This document shows positions 25,141 to 33,825 of a stretch of DNA of 64,000 nt, piece by piece (position 1 is the first letter of the stretch; each line of letters starts with the position of its first letter). The position numbers were made by a program, and so were the translations under genes. This stretch comes from Chryseobacterium sp. ERMR1:04 (lineage in GTDB: Bacteria > Bacteroidota > Bacteroidia > Flavobacteriales > Weeksellaceae): contig NZ_LIRF01000007.1 of assembly GCF_001297705.1 (NCBI RefSeq), forward strand, positions 124,001 to 188,000, read 5' to 3'. Below the pieces are notes generated by a model. That model was not told where the DNA came from. It ran no database searches and saw nothing but the letters and a program-made list of their open reading frames with translations.

Positions 25141-26895
25141 TTATGCTTTTAAATTCAATTGTAATTCCAATTCATCGAGCTGTGCTTCGGCAATTGCGGC
25201 AGGCGCATCAATCATCACATCACGCCCTGAATTATTCTTAGGGAATGCGATATAATCTCTAATTACTTCATTTCCATCAAGAATAGCAACCAAACGGTCA
25301 AATCCGAAAGCCAAACCACCATGAGGAGGTGCTCCGTATTTGAAGGCGTTCATTAAGAATCCGAATTGAGCTTCTGCTTCTTCTTTTGAGAATCCTAATA
25401 AGTCAAACATTCTTGATTGAAGATCTCTATCGAAAATTCTGATAGAACCTCCACCAATTTCGTTTCCGTTCAATACCATATCGTAAGCATTGGCTCTTGC
25501 TTTTCCAGGATCAGTTTCCAATAAATGAATATCTTCAGTTTTTGGAGAGGTGAAAGGGTGGTGCATCGCGTGATAACGTCCACTTTCTTCGTCAAATTCC
25601 AATAACGGGAAGTCAACAACCCAAAGTGGTGCAAATACATCTCCTTTTCTTAATCCTAAACGGTTTCCAAGTTCCATTCTCAACGCAGAAAGCTGAGTTC
25701 TTACTTTGTGCTCATTTCCTGAAAGGATCAACATTAAATCGCCTTCTTTCGCTCCAAATTTCTCGATGATCTTCGCTAAATCTTCCTCGTTGTAGAATTT
25801 ATTCACAGAAGAAGTTTTTACACCGTCATTCTGGAATTTAGCCCAAACCATTCCTGAAGCTCCAATTTGAGGACGTTTTACCCAATCCACTAATTCGTCG
25901 ATTTGCTTTCTTGTATAATCTGCGCAACCTTCAACATTGATTCCGACAACCAATTCAGCGTCATCAAATATTTTAAAATCTTTTCCTTTTACTAATTCGT
26001 TTAATTCAACGAACTCCATTCCAAAACGGATATCCGGTTTGTCGTTCCCATATTTCTGCATGGCATCTGCGAATGTCATTCTTGGGAAGGTTCCGAATTC
26101 CTGACCTGTAATATCTTTGATCAGAGTTTTCGTCATTCCTTCAAAAACATTCATCACATCTTCCTGCTCTACGAAAGCCATTTCACAGTCGATTTGTGTA
26201 AATTCCGGCTGTCTGTCGGCTCTTAAATCCTCATCACGGAAACATTTCACGATCTGGAAATATTTATCCATTCCACCAACCATCAACAATTGTTTGAAAG
26301 TCTGTGGAGATTGTGGTAAAGCGTAAAACTGTCCCGGATTCATTCTGCTTGGTACAACGAAATCTCTTGCTCCTTCCGGAGTAGATTTGATTAAGACCGG
26401 AGTTTCAACCTCTATAAATCCTTCGTCTGAAAGATAATTTCTTACTTTCTGCGCCATTTTGTGACGGAAGATCAGTTTATCTCTTACCGGAGCTCTTCTG
26501 ATATCCAAGTAACGGTATTTCATTCTTAATTCTTCACCACCGTCCGTTTCATCTTCAATCGTGAAAGGCGGAAGTTGAGATTCATTAAGAACTTCTAATT
26601 TTTCAACTAAAATTTCAATTTCTCCTGTTGGAATGTTTGGGTTTTTACTTACTCTTTCTATTACTTTTCCTGTAACCTGAATTACGAATTCACGTCCCAA
26701 TTTTTTTACATTTTCCATCAATTCCGCTGAAGAACGGTCTTGGTCGAAAACCAACTGAGTAATTCCGTAACGATCTCGAAGATCTATCCAAATCATAAAT
26801 CCTTTATCACGGATAGTTTGTACCCATCCTGAAAGCGTAACTTCTTCATTAAGATTTTTTAGAGATAATTCTCCGTTTGTGTGCGATCGAAACAT
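25141..26895 (-). CDS. aspS: Aspartate--tRNA ligase
   Basis: Class II synthetase that charges tRNA-Asp. From ATG 26895 it has 584 residues, the normal bacterial length; a TTG at 26916 would add seven residues and is less likely. The N-terminal OB-fold ([11 protein letters not shown]) is followed by motif 2 ([19 protein letters not shown]), the bacterial GAD insertion in the middle and motif 3 ([13 protein letters not shown]) near the end. Upstream is a good promoter box. No tRNA-dependent amidotransferase genes are in the window, so whether it is discriminating cannot be judged from context. Confidence 0.97.
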   Translation of the reverse strand: MFRSHTNGELSLKNLNEEVTLSGWVQTIRDKGFMIWIDLRDRYGITQLVFDQDRSSAELMENVKKLGREFVIQVTGKVIERVSKNPNIPTGEIEILVEKLEVLNESQLPPFTIEDETDGGEELRMKYRYLDIRRAPVRDKLIFRHKMAQKVRNYLSDEGFIEVETPVLIKSTPEGARDFVVPSRMNPGQFYALPQSPQTFKQLLMVGGMDKYFQIVKCFRDEDLRADRQPEFTQIDCEMAFVEQEDVMNVFEGMTKTLIKDITGQEFGTFPRMTFADAMQKYGNDKPDIRFGMEFVELNELVKGKDFKIFDDAELVVGINVEGCADYTRKQIDELVDWVKRPQIGASGMVWAKFQNDGVKTSSVNKFYNEEDLAKIIEKFGAKEGDLMLILSGNEHKVRTQLSALRMELGNRLGLRKGDVFAPLWVVDFPLLEFDEESGRYHAMHHPFTSPKTEDIHLLETDPGKARANAYDMVLNGNEIGGGSIRIFDRDLQSRMFDLLGFSKEEAEAQFGFLMNAFKYGAPPHGGLAFGFDRLVAILDGNEVIRDYIAFPKNNSGRDVMIDAPAAIAEAQLDELELQLNLKA

Positions 26896-26956
26896 AATTA
26901 TTTGTTTAAAGTTCAATGTTTAAGACCCAATATTTTGAGTCTTTAATTTTCGTTTG

Positions 26957-26964
26957 CAAAGATA
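26957..26964 (-). promoter_or_regulatory. Promoter box of aspS
   Basis: Minus-strand TATCTTTG followed by GC, 61 bases before the aspS ATG. Confidence 0.5.
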
Positions 26965-26984
26965 AGATTTTTGGAGGTTTTAAA

Positions 26985-27012
26985 AACAAAAAAACTTCCC
27001 GAAGGAAGTTTT
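26985..27012 (-). terminator. Terminator of the beta-helix/T9SS pair
   Basis: AAAACTTCC/GGAAGTTTT stem with a four-base loop; on the minus strand it is followed by a T-run. It lies between aspS and the T9SS gene. Confidence 0.75.
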
Positions 27013-27069
27013 AAAATATTATTTATTGAATTTTTTTACAAAACCAATTTATATTTATTTTGAATGGAA

Positions 27070-27849
27070 TTATTTTTTGATAAATTTAGAAGAGAATTTT
27101 CCGTCTTTATTTTCTATCGTTAAAATATAATTTCCTTTAATAAGTGAAGATACATTTACACCTTTGCTTCCATCTACATTGTCTTTAGAGATTACTAATC
27201 TTCCTTCGAATGAATAAATGTTCATTTTACCAGTTGCATTGAAGCTGATGATATCATCTGCAGGATTTGGATAGCAAACTATACTCTTGGTAAGTTTAAC
27301 TTCTTTTGTTCCTAAAACAGTACTTTCAATATAAACAGCATTTTTAAAAGTTGGTCCCCAAACTCCTTGGTTATCTTTTACTCTTACATTAAAGATATGA
27401 AAACCTATTGGCTGAGCAATTGGGATGTTGTTTTGTAAAATATTTTCAACAGCATTATCAAAGCTACCATCTACTGCTGTTAATACAGTTGCATTTCCTT
27501 CTCCCGGATCTGTATCCCAAAAATATTCTGCATTTGTAAGATTTACCGCTCCTGTAATAGAAGGTGTTCCGGTATGAATTACATTTTTAAATATTGGTCC
27601 CCATACTCCTTGGCTATCTTTTATTCTTACATTAAGAACATGAAAACCGGCAGATGCTGGAATCGCAATGTTATTTTGCAAAATATCTTCAATAGCATTA
27701 TCAAAATTACCATCCAAAGCTGTTAGTGGATTTGCACTTCCCTCTCCTGGATCTGCATCCCAAAAGTACTCCGCATTATTTATTTTTACTTGCGCTTGAA
27801 ATAAAAATACAAATAACGAAAAAGCACATATAAATATCTTTTTGTTCAT
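27070..27849 (-). CDS. Secreted T9SS protein with two EYFWD repeats
   Basis: About 259 residues from ATG 27849 (ATG 27858 also possible). A Sec signal peptide ends QAQ. Two tandem units of about 80 residues follow, each beginning AEYFWD.DPGEG and ending QGVWGP.FKN, with conserved LTA.DG.FDNA and ILQNNI segments. The C-terminal 70 residues are a type A T9SS sorting domain (CYPNPADDIISF, SFEGRLVIS, KGNYILTI, SKFIKK). The repeat is a recurring module in flavobacterial secreted proteins with no function I know. It follows a beta-helix gene 16 bases upstream and is probably translated from the same mRNA. Confidence 0.8.
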   Translation of the reverse strand: MNKKIFICAFSLFVFLFQAQVKINNAEYFWDADPGEGSANPLTALDGNFDNAIEDILQNNIAIPASAGFHVLNVRIKDSQGVWGPIFKNVIHTGTPSITGAVNLTNAEYFWDTDPGEGNATVLTAVDGSFDNAVENILQNNIPIAQPIGFHIFNVRVKDNQGVWGPTFKNAVYIESTVLGTKEVKLTKSIVCYPNPADDIISFNATGKMNIYSFEGRLVISKDNVDGSKGVNVSSLIKGNYILTIENKDGKFSSKFIKK

Positions 27850-27865
27850 TGTTATCATATTTTTA

Positions 27866-29101
27866 TTATTTGGAAATTCCTGTTGCTTCAGCTTGAATAG
27901 TTGTGGTTCCTGAATAAACCTTTCTTGGTGTATTTAAGAACATTACTCTTGGCTTGTTTCCTGCGTTACTTGGCCAGTAGTTCACCCATGAGTTAGAACC
28001 TCCCAAAGGACCTATATCATTTCTAGTAAGATCCAAATCTTGATATTCGTCGTCATTAATACCTGCGTTTATGATAGCTCCAGTAGAAACTTCAGTAGTT
28101 AAATTCATTGTATAAACACCATTAATGTTTCCACTTGAAATATCGACTCCTGCTGATCTAAGTGATTCAGTACTAAAGTTATTATTAGCGATAACTGTAG
28201 CTGAAGCGGCGGAACTGGCACCAATATGGTAATCATATTGATACGAACTAGGATTTATCAAGATATTATTAGCGATATTTATAATTCCAGAATTTACTGT
28301 GCTGATTGATATTGTGTCATCGTAGGAATTTACAGTATGACTTGTGATAAAACGGTTATTTTGAATAAGATTTGTAGAATTTGCTTTGATTGAATTAATT
28401 GCAAGAACAGGATTTATATATGTTATAGTATTAGTTCCTTGAACTTTAGCATCATTGTTAAATATTTTTAAAGGGTAACTAGTTGTATTGAGACTTATTA
28501 CACTTGTAAATTCGGCACTTAAGTATAAGGAGTTTGCAATTATTTGAACATCTGTTGTTGCTAATGGTGCAGCATCATTAGTTAAATTAAGAGTTCTCAG
28601 AGAATTTGCTGTGATTTTTCCATGAACAAAATATAAGTCGTTACAAGAGCTTTGCGAGACATTAGCCGTTACATTTTTAGAATTGTCTAAATCAATGTTT
28701 TGGTCTACAGTACAATTAATTATATTTAAAGTAGCTCTTCCACCCGATAAGGTTACTACTGATGTAGCAATCGAACTTTGAAAAGCATACATGTTGTTTA
28801 TTGTAACCACTCTATTTACCGCAGGGACAATAGAAATAGTTCCTTGAACATAGTATTTACTGAAATTGATTTCAGAAGCAAAAGTAAGAGATTTGTTAAT
28901 GGTAAGGTTCTCTAAATAAGGAATATTTCCTGTTTTAGGTCTGATAATAATACGGTCACCATCATTAGCTGCAGCTATTGCTTCAGAAATTGTGGCATAA
29001 GCTCCTCCGGCTCCCAAATCACGTACATACAGGTCGGCCGCTTTAATTTTTCCAAAACTTATTATGCATACCAATGCATAAAAAAGGTACTTTGTTTTCA
29101 T
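27866..29101 (-). CDS. Secreted right-handed beta-helix protein
   Basis: A 411-residue secreted protein, signal peptide cut after KAA (about residue 21). The start ADLYVRDLGAGGAYATISEAIAAANDGD is typical of parallel beta-helix proteins (pectate-lyase-like repeats; the stretch is cited by its ends), and the body is a series of short Asn- and Ile-rich strands. It ends NTPRKVYSGTTTIQAEATGISK without a T9SS sorting domain; that domain is on the next gene. Either the two proteins form a complex or a former single gene was divided. No catalytic residues are evident. Confidence 0.78.
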   Translation of the reverse strand: MKTKYLFYALVCIISFGKIKAADLYVRDLGAGGAYATISEAIAAANDGDRIIIRPKTGNIPYLENLTINKSLTFASEINFSKYYVQGTISIVPAVNRVVTINNMYAFQSSIATSVVTLSGGRATLNIINCTVDQNIDLDNSKNVTANVSQSSCNDLYFVHGKITANSLRTLNLTNDAAPLATTDVQIIANSLYLSAEFTSVISLNTTSYPLKIFNNDAKVQGTNTITYINPVLAINSIKANSTNLIQNNRFITSHTVNSYDDTISISTVNSGIINIANNILINPSSYQYDYHIGASSAASATVIANNNFSTESLRSAGVDISSGNINGVYTMNLTTEVSTGAIINAGINDDEYQDLDLTRNDIGPLGGSNSWVNYWPSNAGNKPRVMFLNTPRKVYSGTTTIQAEATGISK

Positions 29102-29130
29102 TGTTATAGTTAGTTTTTTTGTTAATTCGA

Positions 29131-29138
29131 CAAAAATA
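29131..29138 (-). promoter_or_regulatory. Promoter box of the beta-helix pair
   Basis: Minus-strand TATTTTTG, 29 bases before the ATG at 29101. The 305-base gap to the MATE gene otherwise shows only AT-rich sequence and the plus-strand box at 29381. Confidence 0.45.
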
Positions 29139-29380
29139 TAGATTTTTTTCTTATTGAAAAGATCGTTGAAAATATAGAAAATTAAATTTTTCGGAAAGGA
29201 GTATAAGTGTTTGCTTTAAAATTAATATTATGTTTATTATTTTGATAATAGTATAAGATTATTATTTATCATTATTGAATTTTTAAATATTTATAATGAT
29301 ATTGTTAATTTTAATAATTCATTAGTGTGCATATAAGGAATTATTATTTTATTATAAGTTTTTACTAATATTTGAATGTG

Positions 29381-29388
29381 TAATTTTG
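29381..29388 (+). promoter_or_regulatory. Candidate promoter of the MATE gene
   Basis: TAATTTTG, 18 bases before the ATG at 29407. Confidence 0.4.
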
Positions 29389-29406
29389 AAAGCATTCAAG
29401 TGAATC

Positions 29407-30801
29407 ATGAAAAGATATTTAAATTTCTTAAAAAGAGCATTCAACGGGGAAGATGTGGATTATACCAAAATAAGTATCAGAAGTGCAGTGCTTCTTTTGG
29501 CAATTCCTATGATGTTGGAAATGGCAATGGAATCTGTTTTTGCATTGGTGGACTTATATTTTGTAGGACATCTTAAAGAAAGTGGATATGCGATACAAAC
29601 TGTGGGTTTAACAGAATCTGTTCTTTCCGTCATGTATTCTATTGCTATTGGGATGAGTATGGCCGCAACCGCTTTAGTAGCGAGAAGAATTGGGGAGAAG
29701 AATCCTGAGCAGGCTTCGAGAAGTGCCGCACAGGTTTTATTTGTTTCCTTTATTGTGACACTTGTCCTGAGTGTATTTGGGGTGATTTATGCCGAGGAAA
29801 TTTTAATTCTCATGGGATCTAAACCGGAAGCCGCGGCATATGGTAAAGATTTTACAAGACTCATGATGGGAAGTAGTGTTATCATCATGCTTTTGTTTTT
29901 GATTAATGGGATTTTCAGAGGAGCAGGAAATGCAGCAATCGCTATGAAAAGTTTATGGATTGCCAATATTGCAAACATTATATTGTGTCCTGTTTTAATC
30001 AAAGGTTTCGGACCAATTCCTGCACTGGGACTTACAGGTGCTGCTCTTGCAACTACGATAGGAAGAAGTATTGGGGTTGTTTACCAATTATATCATCTCT
30101 TAGTTGCTGATACCCAAATTAGAATCAAATTACATTATTTTAAACCCAATCTTAAACTGATAAACTCTGTTGTAAAAATTGCAACACCTGGAATCTTTCA
30201 ATTTGTGATTGCATCTTGCAGTTGGATTTTTCTGGCTAAACTGGTTGCTACAACAGGTGAAGAGAATGCTTCAGCAGGGTACCAAACTGCCCTTAGATTA
30301 ATGATGTTTTTTATTCTGCCGGCTTGGGGATTAAGTAATGCTGCTTCTACGTTGGTAGGACAAAATATGGGAGCTAATGAAATCTTGCGAGCAGAGCAGT
30401 CTGTAATGAAAACGGTAAAATATAACGTTGTTTTCATGCTTATTGTGAGTTTGATCTTTTTCTTTTTAGGAGACTTCTTAGTAGGTTTTTTCACTCAGGA
30501 AACGGAGATTAAAAATTACGCAAAAAATGCATTGCACATTATGAGTGTTGGGTTTGTTTTTTATGGAATAGGAATGGTTATGATTAATTCTTTTAACGGA
30601 GCAGGAGATACATGGACACCGACTTGGGTTAATTTCTTTGGATTTTGGATGTTTCAGATTCCATTCGCTTATTTTCTTTCAGAACATTTGGAAATGGGTC
30701 CAAAAGGTGTTTTTATTTCTATTCCGGCTGCAGAAACCCTAATAACAGTTATTGCATTTATTTTGTTTAAAAAAGGAAAGTGGAAAACGATGAAAGTCTG
30801 A
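29407..30801 (+). CDS. MATE-family multidrug exporter
   Basis: A 464-residue inner-membrane protein of the MATE family with about twelve hydrophobic helices. The N-terminal half begins with IRSAVLLLAIPMMLEMAMESVFALVDLYFVG, the substrate- and cation-binding bundle of this family (cited by its ends), and the repeat half restarts near residue 235. It should export cationic drugs or metabolites in exchange for sodium ions or protons. Family assignment is secure; the specificity is not visible. It is monocistronic. Confidence 0.93.
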   Translation: MKRYLNFLKRAFNGEDVDYTKISIRSAVLLLAIPMMLEMAMESVFALVDLYFVGHLKESGYAIQTVGLTESVLSVMYSIAIGMSMAATALVARRIGEKNPEQASRSAAQVLFVSFIVTLVLSVFGVIYAEEILILMGSKPEAAAYGKDFTRLMMGSSVIIMLLFLINGIFRGAGNAAIAMKSLWIANIANIILCPVLIKGFGPIPALGLTGAALATTIGRSIGVVYQLYHLLVADTQIRIKLHYFKPNLKLINSVVKIATPGIFQFVIASCSWIFLAKLVATTGEENASAGYQTALRLMMFFILPAWGLSNAASTLVGQNMGANEILRAEQSVMKTVKYNVVFMLIVSLIFFFLGDFLVGFFTQETEIKNYAKNALHIMSVGFVFYGIGMVMINSFNGAGDTWTPTWVNFFGFWMFQIPFAYFLSEHLEMGPKGVFISIPAAETLITVIAFILFKKGKWKTMKV

Positions 30802-30962
30802 GAAAGTGAGAAGAAAGCTATATGTTTATGAAGTCTGAGATCTACGCCTGAATAATAACCTGCAACTTCTATCCTAACATTATAATAATTTTAACAAGCA
30901 ATGTTTTGAAGTCTCAATCTGATTGTCTACATTCGTTATAAATCAACAAAATACTTTAATTT

Positions 30963-31082
30963 ATGGGAAAAGGAGACAAGAAATCCAGAAGAGGAAAAAT
31001 TAATAACGGAAGCTACGGAAAGAGAAGACTTCGAAAAGCTTCAAAATCATTTGCAGTTGCAGAAGAAAAATCTAAGAAGTAA
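30963..31082 (+). CDS. 30S ribosomal protein bTHX
   Basis: A 39-residue, strongly basic protein beginning MGKGDKKSRRGKI and continuing NNGSYGKRRLRK, the hallmark of the bTHX (Thx) family, with a short Ala/Glu/Lys tail. bTHX sits at the head of the 30S subunit in some bacteria, including Thermus and Bacteroidota. It is too short for many gene finders. Reading frame and stop (TAA) are unambiguous and a terminator follows immediately. Confidence 0.88.
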   Translation: MGKGDKKSRRGKINNGSYGKRRLRKASKSFAVAEEKSKK

Positions 31083-31090
31083 TGAAAATA

Positions 31091-31124
31091 AAAAAGACCA
31101 AAGATAAATTCTTTGGCCTTTTTT
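31091..31124. terminator. Bidirectional terminator between bTHX and DUF937
   Basis: AAAAAGACCAAAG/CTTTGGCCTTTTT stem with one A-C mismatch and flanking A and T runs, able to work on both strands. Confidence 0.7.
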
Positions 31125-31141
31125 GATATAATCAAATTAAA

Positions 31142-31801
31142 CTATTTTCCAAAAAGACCTCCCAGGATATCTCCTAGTCCGCCACCTCCTTGTTGTTTTT
31201 GTTGAGCGTTTCCACCTCCAAGAACACTTCCTAAAATGTCATTTAGAGGATTTCCTGAAGATTGTGATTGTCCATTACCAAGAACACTTCCTAAGATATC
31301 GTTCAATGGGCTAGAACTTTGAGTCTGAGCTTGGTTAGACGCATTTCCTAAAATCCCACCCAGAAGATCTCCTAGACCTCCAGCACCAACATTGCTCTGT
31401 TGTTTTTCTTTTCCAATATATCCCATGATCACAGGAGCTAGCATGGCTAGAATAGGTCCAATTTTATCAATTGAAATTCCTGTGTTTTGTGATAATTGGT
31501 TCTCTACATTTTCTTTGTCACCTCCAAAAACATGATTTAGAATTGATCCGCCTTCAGATTGTCTTGCTTCTAATTGTGAAGCATCGTTTAAAATACTCCC
31601 ATCATGGTCTTTATCCAATGCACTATTCAAAGCTTCTGCTTCTTTAGCATCTTGAGATTTATTTCTAAGATAAGAAATAACCAACGGGGCTGCTACAGCT
31701 AATAAAGCGATTATTTGGTTCTTACTGATACCAAATTTATTCTCAGCTTGTTGTGCAACTTCGTTACCCGTGTTACCTGTAAGTAAGTCGATTAAACTCA
31801 T
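31142..31801 (-). CDS. DUF937 (YidB-like) protein
   Basis: A 219-residue cytoplasmic protein with two related helical halves: IIALLAVAAPLVISYLRNK near 30-48 and ILAMLAPVIMGYIGKEKQ near 117-134, both in the DUF937 pattern. The C-terminus is a run of Gly-, Ser- and Gln-rich repeats carrying NDILGSVLG twice, the flexible end of this family. Function unknown. It has its own minus-strand promoter box and converges with bTHX. Confidence 0.85.
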   Translation of the reverse strand: MSLIDLLTGNTGNEVAQQAENKFGISKNQIIALLAVAAPLVISYLRNKSQDAKEAEALNSALDKDHDGSILNDASQLEARQSEGGSILNHVFGGDKENVENQLSQNTGISIDKIGPILAMLAPVIMGYIGKEKQQSNVGAGGLGDLLGGILGNASNQAQTQSSSPLNDILGSVLGNGQSQSSGNPLNDILGSVLGGGNAQQKQQGGGGLGDILGGLFGK

Positions 31802-31830
31802 GTTTGTGTTTGTTTTATTATTAAGTAAAT

Positions 31831-31838
31831 CAAAGTTA
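31831..31838 (-). promoter_or_regulatory. Promoter box of the DUF937 gene
   Basis: Minus-strand TAACTTTG, 29 bases before the ATG. Confidence 0.45.
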
Positions 31839-31880
31839 TTAAAAAATGTGTTTGATATTTTTTTTTAACAATATTTTTTA

Positions 31881-33149
31881 CTAAAGTTTTCTTATTTCCT
31901 CAGAAGTATAGCCTTTACTTTTTAATTCTTTGATGTAATCTTCTGCGCTTTCTATCATCCAAAACATGGGTTCGGGAGCCGTTTTTTTATCAATAGTGAA
32001 CTCCAAAATACCAACATTATTGTTCATCCATGGTAGCATATAGTAATTTAATCCGCCTTTATAACTTTTTAGATTATGAAATTCCTGCCCTTTTGAAGTG
32101 GATAGCAATACTTTAAAAGAAAGAAAATAAAAAGCAGGAATTAAAAGGCAAACCCACGATAATTTTTTAATCAACGGATATTTTGCAAATGATGATGAGA
32201 TACCATATCCTATAGACAATGCGAAAATAAGATTAAACGGTATAAAGAATACATAATTGTCGGATACGGCATAAAATGTTGCAAAACCATAGACTAGCAA
32301 TGAAGCCAGGAAGAACACAAAAAACATTTTTCTGTTCGTTTTGTACAATGAAATAATACCAATTATTCCAAAAATAATAAACACATTAAAATTATAGAGC
32401 AGATATATTGCTGATTTTCCTAAATCCTGAATACATTGAACTGTGTTTTTTTTAAATGTTTCTTCAATCCAATGACCTCTATCTGTGGAAAATGGTGAAT
32501 TTAAAGGCAATCCGCTTAAAGAATTCAAAATAAACATTGATCCAAAAATAGCTAGGAAAATAAAAAGTGAAGAGTAAACTGACTTTTTTTCGGCTTTACA
32601 ATAGAACAAGAAAAGTAAAAAAGCAGGTACTAATAATATGTTTTGTATATGCAGCCAAAGACTTATCCCGAGGAAAATAGCACTTAATAGAATGTATTTA
32701 TTCTCCTTTGATTGAAAAGTTTTAATAATACAAAAAAAGAATAGACTTATCCATAAGGTATTGTATGTATAAACCTCTACTATTTCGGTGTTTTTCCAAA
32801 AAGTAAAACTAAAACCGAATATAAAAGCGGTCATGATAGCGACCCAGTCGGATTTTACAAGAACTTTAATACTAAGATATACAACGGAAACTGTAGCTGC
32901 TGCACAAAAAATAATCAGTAATCTGCTTGCTTCTATAGCATTAAGATTTGTGATATCTGTGATTAAAATCACGGTGTTGGTATATAGGAAGTGTGTGGTA
33001 GCAGTAGCCGTTTGCATGTATTGCCCTTTTTCTGCAAGAAGTACAAAATCTACAGCATCAGCAAAAGGAATTCTGCTGAAACTTCCAATATAATAAATGA
33101 AAAAGAAGAGTAAAAATAAGAGAATAGAATAGTAAAACTTCTTAGACAT
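31881..33149 (-). CDS. GT-C-like polytopic membrane protein (DUF2723/TMEM260-like)
   Basis: A 422-residue membrane protein with about ten hydrophobic helices. The segment FSFTFWKNTEIVEVYTYNTLW and the following LGISLWLHIQNILLVPAF resemble the DUF2723/TMEM260 family of GT-C glycosyltransferases, which use lipid-linked sugars; an acidic residue in the first periplasmic loop (FADAVDF) would be in the catalytic place. The short soluble C-terminus is unusual: DUF2723 proteins often carry a large C-terminal domain. Transfer of a sugar to a lipid or protein is inference. It is four bases downstream of the DUF2480 gene and probably co-transcribed with it. Confidence 0.72.
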   Translation of the reverse strand: MSKKFYYSILLFLLFFFIYYIGSFSRIPFADAVDFVLLAEKGQYMQTATATTHFLYTNTVILITDITNLNAIEASRLLIIFCAAATVSVVYLSIKVLVKSDWVAIMTAFIFGFSFTFWKNTEIVEVYTYNTLWISLFFFCIIKTFQSKENKYILLSAIFLGISLWLHIQNILLVPAFLLFLFYCKAEKKSVYSSLFIFLAIFGSMFILNSLSGLPLNSPFSTDRGHWIEETFKKNTVQCIQDLGKSAIYLLYNFNVFIIFGIIGIISLYKTNRKMFFVFFLASLLVYGFATFYAVSDNYVFFIPFNLIFALSIGYGISSSFAKYPLIKKLSWVCLLIPAFYFLSFKVLLSTSKGQEFHNLKSYKGGLNYYMLPWMNNNVGILEFTIDKKTAPEPMFWMIESAEDYIKELKSKGYTSEEIRKL

Positions 33150-33152
33150 TTA

Positions 33153-33662
33153 TTAATTTTTCAAAATTGGAACATTAGAACATGCCTCTCCAAACATTAG
33201 AGATTTTACGATGGGTTGTAACTGTTCAACCAATTCTATATAAGCATTTTCAGGGATTTCTTTATCGGAACAACCTTTTACCAAAACTCTTTTTCCTCTC
33301 ATTTCTTCAAAGTCGTAAGTCTGTACAGCGTTGTGCATTAAGATAACCTCAAGATCTTCAAGATTTCCGAATACTATTTTTTTTGCAACGCTTGTAAGTT
33401 TAGCCGTTAGCACAAAATAAGCCCAAAGAGGAACAATAGCATCTGCTGAATTATAGATGTAAATATAAGTGCCCTCATATTCCTCAGTATTAATCAATGC
33501 TACTTTTTCGCGGAAATCTTTTTCCTTCAATATCATTTCCATAAAAAGGAAATCTTTAAGGTCAATTCCCTTTCTTATCCCTTTAGGAACCAGATCGGAA
33601 AGATCAAAATTTATCAAACCGCTTTCTGCAACTTTATTTCTGATTTCAAATTCTTCTGACAT
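33153..33662 (-). CDS. DUF2480 family protein
   Basis: A 169-residue cytoplasmic protein. The N-terminal region NKVAESGLINFDLSDLVP and the middle IVPLWAYFVLTAKL are characteristic of DUF2480, a family found mostly in Bacteroidota. Two cysteines near the C-terminus (KGCSDKEIP and GEACSNVP) could bind metal or react with a substrate, but no function is known. The gene precedes the GT-C-like membrane protein by three bases. Its promoter overlaps a plus-strand promoter box. Confidence 0.85.
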   Translation of the reverse strand: MSEEFEIRNKVAESGLINFDLSDLVPKGIRKGIDLKDFLFMEMILKEKDFREKVALINTEEYEGTYIYIYNSADAIVPLWAYFVLTAKLTSVAKKIVFGNLEDLEVILMHNAVQTYDFEEMRGKRVLVKGCSDKEIPENAYIELVEQLQPIVKSLMFGEACSNVPILKN

Positions 33663-33672
33663 TTTTTATCAT

Positions 33673-33690
33673 TATCTTTGAACAAATTTA
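33673..33690. promoter_or_regulatory. Back-to-back divergent promoter boxes
   Basis: Plus-strand TATCTTTG (33673-33680) and minus-strand TAAATTTG (33683-33690) lie two bases apart. The minus-strand box serves DUF2480, 20 bases before its ATG. The plus-strand box would give a leader of about 140 bases on lpxB. Confidence 0.45.
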
Positions 33691-33748
33691 CAAATTAAGA
33701 TCTTATAAAGCTCTAATTTGTTCTCTATCCTTGTCATAGAAACCTCCC

Positions 33749-33790
33749 ATGATTAAAAATCATTCAATAAAAATAAAAGGAGGTCCTTGA
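33749..33790 (+). CDS. Possible leader peptide before lpxB
   Basis: A 13-codon reading frame, MIKNHSIKIKGGP, whose TGA overlaps the ATG at 33790 of the extended lpxB frame by one base. A purine-rich GGAGG within it lies at good distance from that ATG. This could be coupling or chance; it is too short for a confident call. Confidence 0.2.
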   Translation: MIKNHSIKIKGGP

Positions 33791-33825
33791 TGACTATAAA
33801 AACAAATAAAAAGGTTTCAGGAAAA

